DNA of 6,228 nt from Planctomycetia bacterium. Its GTDB lineage: Bacteria; Planctomycetota; PLA2; JAEUHO01. Positions 5,408 through 6,228 of the stretch are shown in pieces. The notes beneath the pieces were generated by a model. It saw only the letters and a list, made by a program, of their open reading frames with translations. It had not been told where the DNA came from and ran no database searches. How positions within the stretch are numbered: position 1 is the first letter of the stretch; each line of letters starts with the position of its first letter. A program made the position numbers and the translations under genes. Location: the NCBI GenBank assembly GCA_030618975.1, contig JAUXCH010000313.1, forward strand, positions 1 to 6,228. Reading direction: 5' to 3'.

Positions 5408-6228
5408 ATGAAGAGTGTCATGCATCACGTCGGAAGGGCACTGGCCGCCTGGCACCGAGGGCGGAACCACGAGGCGATTCGGGAGTTCCGGAAGGCCGCG
5501 AAGGCGCAGCCGCGACAGATGGAGCTCTGGGTGGTCCTGGGGGACCTGGAGCAGGAGGAGGAGCTCTACGCGGCGGCCGGCAGGTCGTACCGTCGCGCGC
5601 TCGGCCTGATGACCTCGGGGCGGGCACGGCGCTACCCTCCGCTGAACGGACCGGCCGGGCCCACGGAGGCGACGACGCGCCGTTCGCTCGGCGCCGTGCT
5701 CGGGCAGGCGGGGCAACTGGACGAGGCCGAGGTCGAGTTCCGGCGGTCTCTCGAGCTGAGGCCCGATCCCGTCACCCACATCGCCCTGGGCGAGGTCGAG
5801 GAGCTGACGGGGCGCGTGCGCAAGGCGCGCGCATCCTTCATCCGGGCGCTTCGGCTGGACCCCCGGAGCGTCGAGGGCTGGTACCGCCTCGGGAGCGTCC
5901 ACATGTGGGAGCAGCCGCAGCGGGCCGAGCGCCTGATGCGCCGCGTGATCCGGTACGACCGGTCGCACGGGATGGCGCTTTCGGCTCTCGGGCTCCTCCT
6001 GGGCATGCGCCACGCGTTCGACGAGGCCGACGGCATGCTGCGCCGCGCGGCGCGCGCGGGCGGGGCCGGCGCCCTGCCGCACGTCTACCGAGGCCACCAC
6101 CTCTTGCACCAGGGACGCCCCGAGGAAGCGATCGAGGCCTACCGACAGGCCCTGGAGTCGGCGCCCGGCGATCCCCACCCCTTCTTCGCGCTCGGCGACC
6201 TGCACCGGCAGGAGGGGCGCGAGAAGGA
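5408..6228 (+). CDS. TPR-repeat protein, 3' end beyond the window
   Basis: 273 codons are visible and the frame is still open at the right edge. The sequence is built of tetratricopeptide repeats, helix-turn-helix units of about 34 residues used for protein binding: about 6-37, 38-71, 89-121, 122-153, 154-187, 188-221, 222-255 and one starting at 256. Typical signatures are AGQLDEAEVEFRRSLELRP (101-119), ALRLDP (147-152) and GRPEEAIEAYRQALESAPG (236-254). A Gly/Pro-rich insert at about 75-88 interrupts the second and third units. No signal peptide or membrane segment is visible, so the visible part looks cytoplasmic. The gene follows the methyltransferase by 30 bases without a terminator. Upstream Shine-Dalgarno matches are weak, and the ATG at 5420 in the same frame is a possible alternative start. 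A catalytic or glycosyltransferase domain further downstream cannot be excluded. Confidence 0.88.
   Translation, partial: MKSVMHHVGRALAAWHRGRNHEAIREFRKAAKAQPRQMELWVVLGDLEQEEELYAAAGRSYRRALGLMTSGRARRYPPLNGPAGPTEATTRRSLGAVLGQAGQLDEAEVEFRRSLELRPDPVTHIALGEVEELTGRVRKARASFIRALRLDPRSVEGWYRLGSVHMWEQPQRAERLMRRVIRYDRSHGMALSALGLLLGMRHAFDEADGMLRRAARAGGAGALPHVYRGHHLLHQGRPEEAIEAYRQALESAPGDPHPFFALGDLHRQEGREK

Noticed and set aside
4337..6205. 622-codon open frame on the minus strand
   Set aside because: It is antisense to the methyltransferase and TPR genes, both with clear motifs; its Arg/Pro/His/Gly-rich product shows no domain. High-GC coding DNA commonly leaves such antisense frames open.

Overview
The window is GC-rich bacterial DNA whose third codon positions are almost all G or C in the genes I accept. 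The organism looks Gram-negative or diderm-like: there is a large, cysteine-free, exported protein and a ferritin-like protein, with Shine-Dalgarno sites in front of most starts. No lineage marker is present, so I do not name a phylum; a high-GC environmental or metagenomic lineage (for example of the Myxococcota, Planctomycetota or FCB type) would fit, but this is inference.

Layout. (1) Positions 1-2231, minus strand: the first 743 residues of a very large secreted protein of no recognised family, open at the left edge. It is easy to overlook because it has no stop codon inside the window. The plus-strand open frames across it are antisense shadows. (2) Positions 2232-2910: about 680 bases without a supported gene. 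(3) Positions 2911-3314, plus strand: a decayed, frameshifted remnant that ends like a gamma-class carbonic anhydrase (hexapeptide-repeat protein), followed in the same frame by an unexplained coding-like extension and an in-frame TGA. (4) Positions 3415-3497: two hairpins, the stronger probably a terminator between the converging remnant and the next gene. (5) Positions 3493-4092, minus strand: a 199-residue four-helix, ferritin/rubrerythrin-like protein with altered metal-ligand motifs. (6) Positions 4093-4444: a divergent intergenic region holding a perfect 28-bp palindrome just upstream of the next gene's ribosome binding site. (7) Positions 4445-5377, plus strand: a zinc-ribbon plus class I SAM-dependent methyltransferase. 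(8) Position 5408 to the right edge, plus strand: a TPR-repeat protein, 30 bases behind the methyltransferase and probably in the same operon.

How the parts relate. The methyltransferase and TPR protein form the only likely operon, and the palindrome is well placed to control it. The large exported protein, the carbonic anhydrase remnant and the ferritin-like gene look like independent units. I see no RNA gene, CRISPR array, insertion sequence or recognisable defence system. The most original items are the unrecognised exported giant, the ferritin-like protein with HxxH in place of ExxH, and the 28-bp operator-like palindrome.
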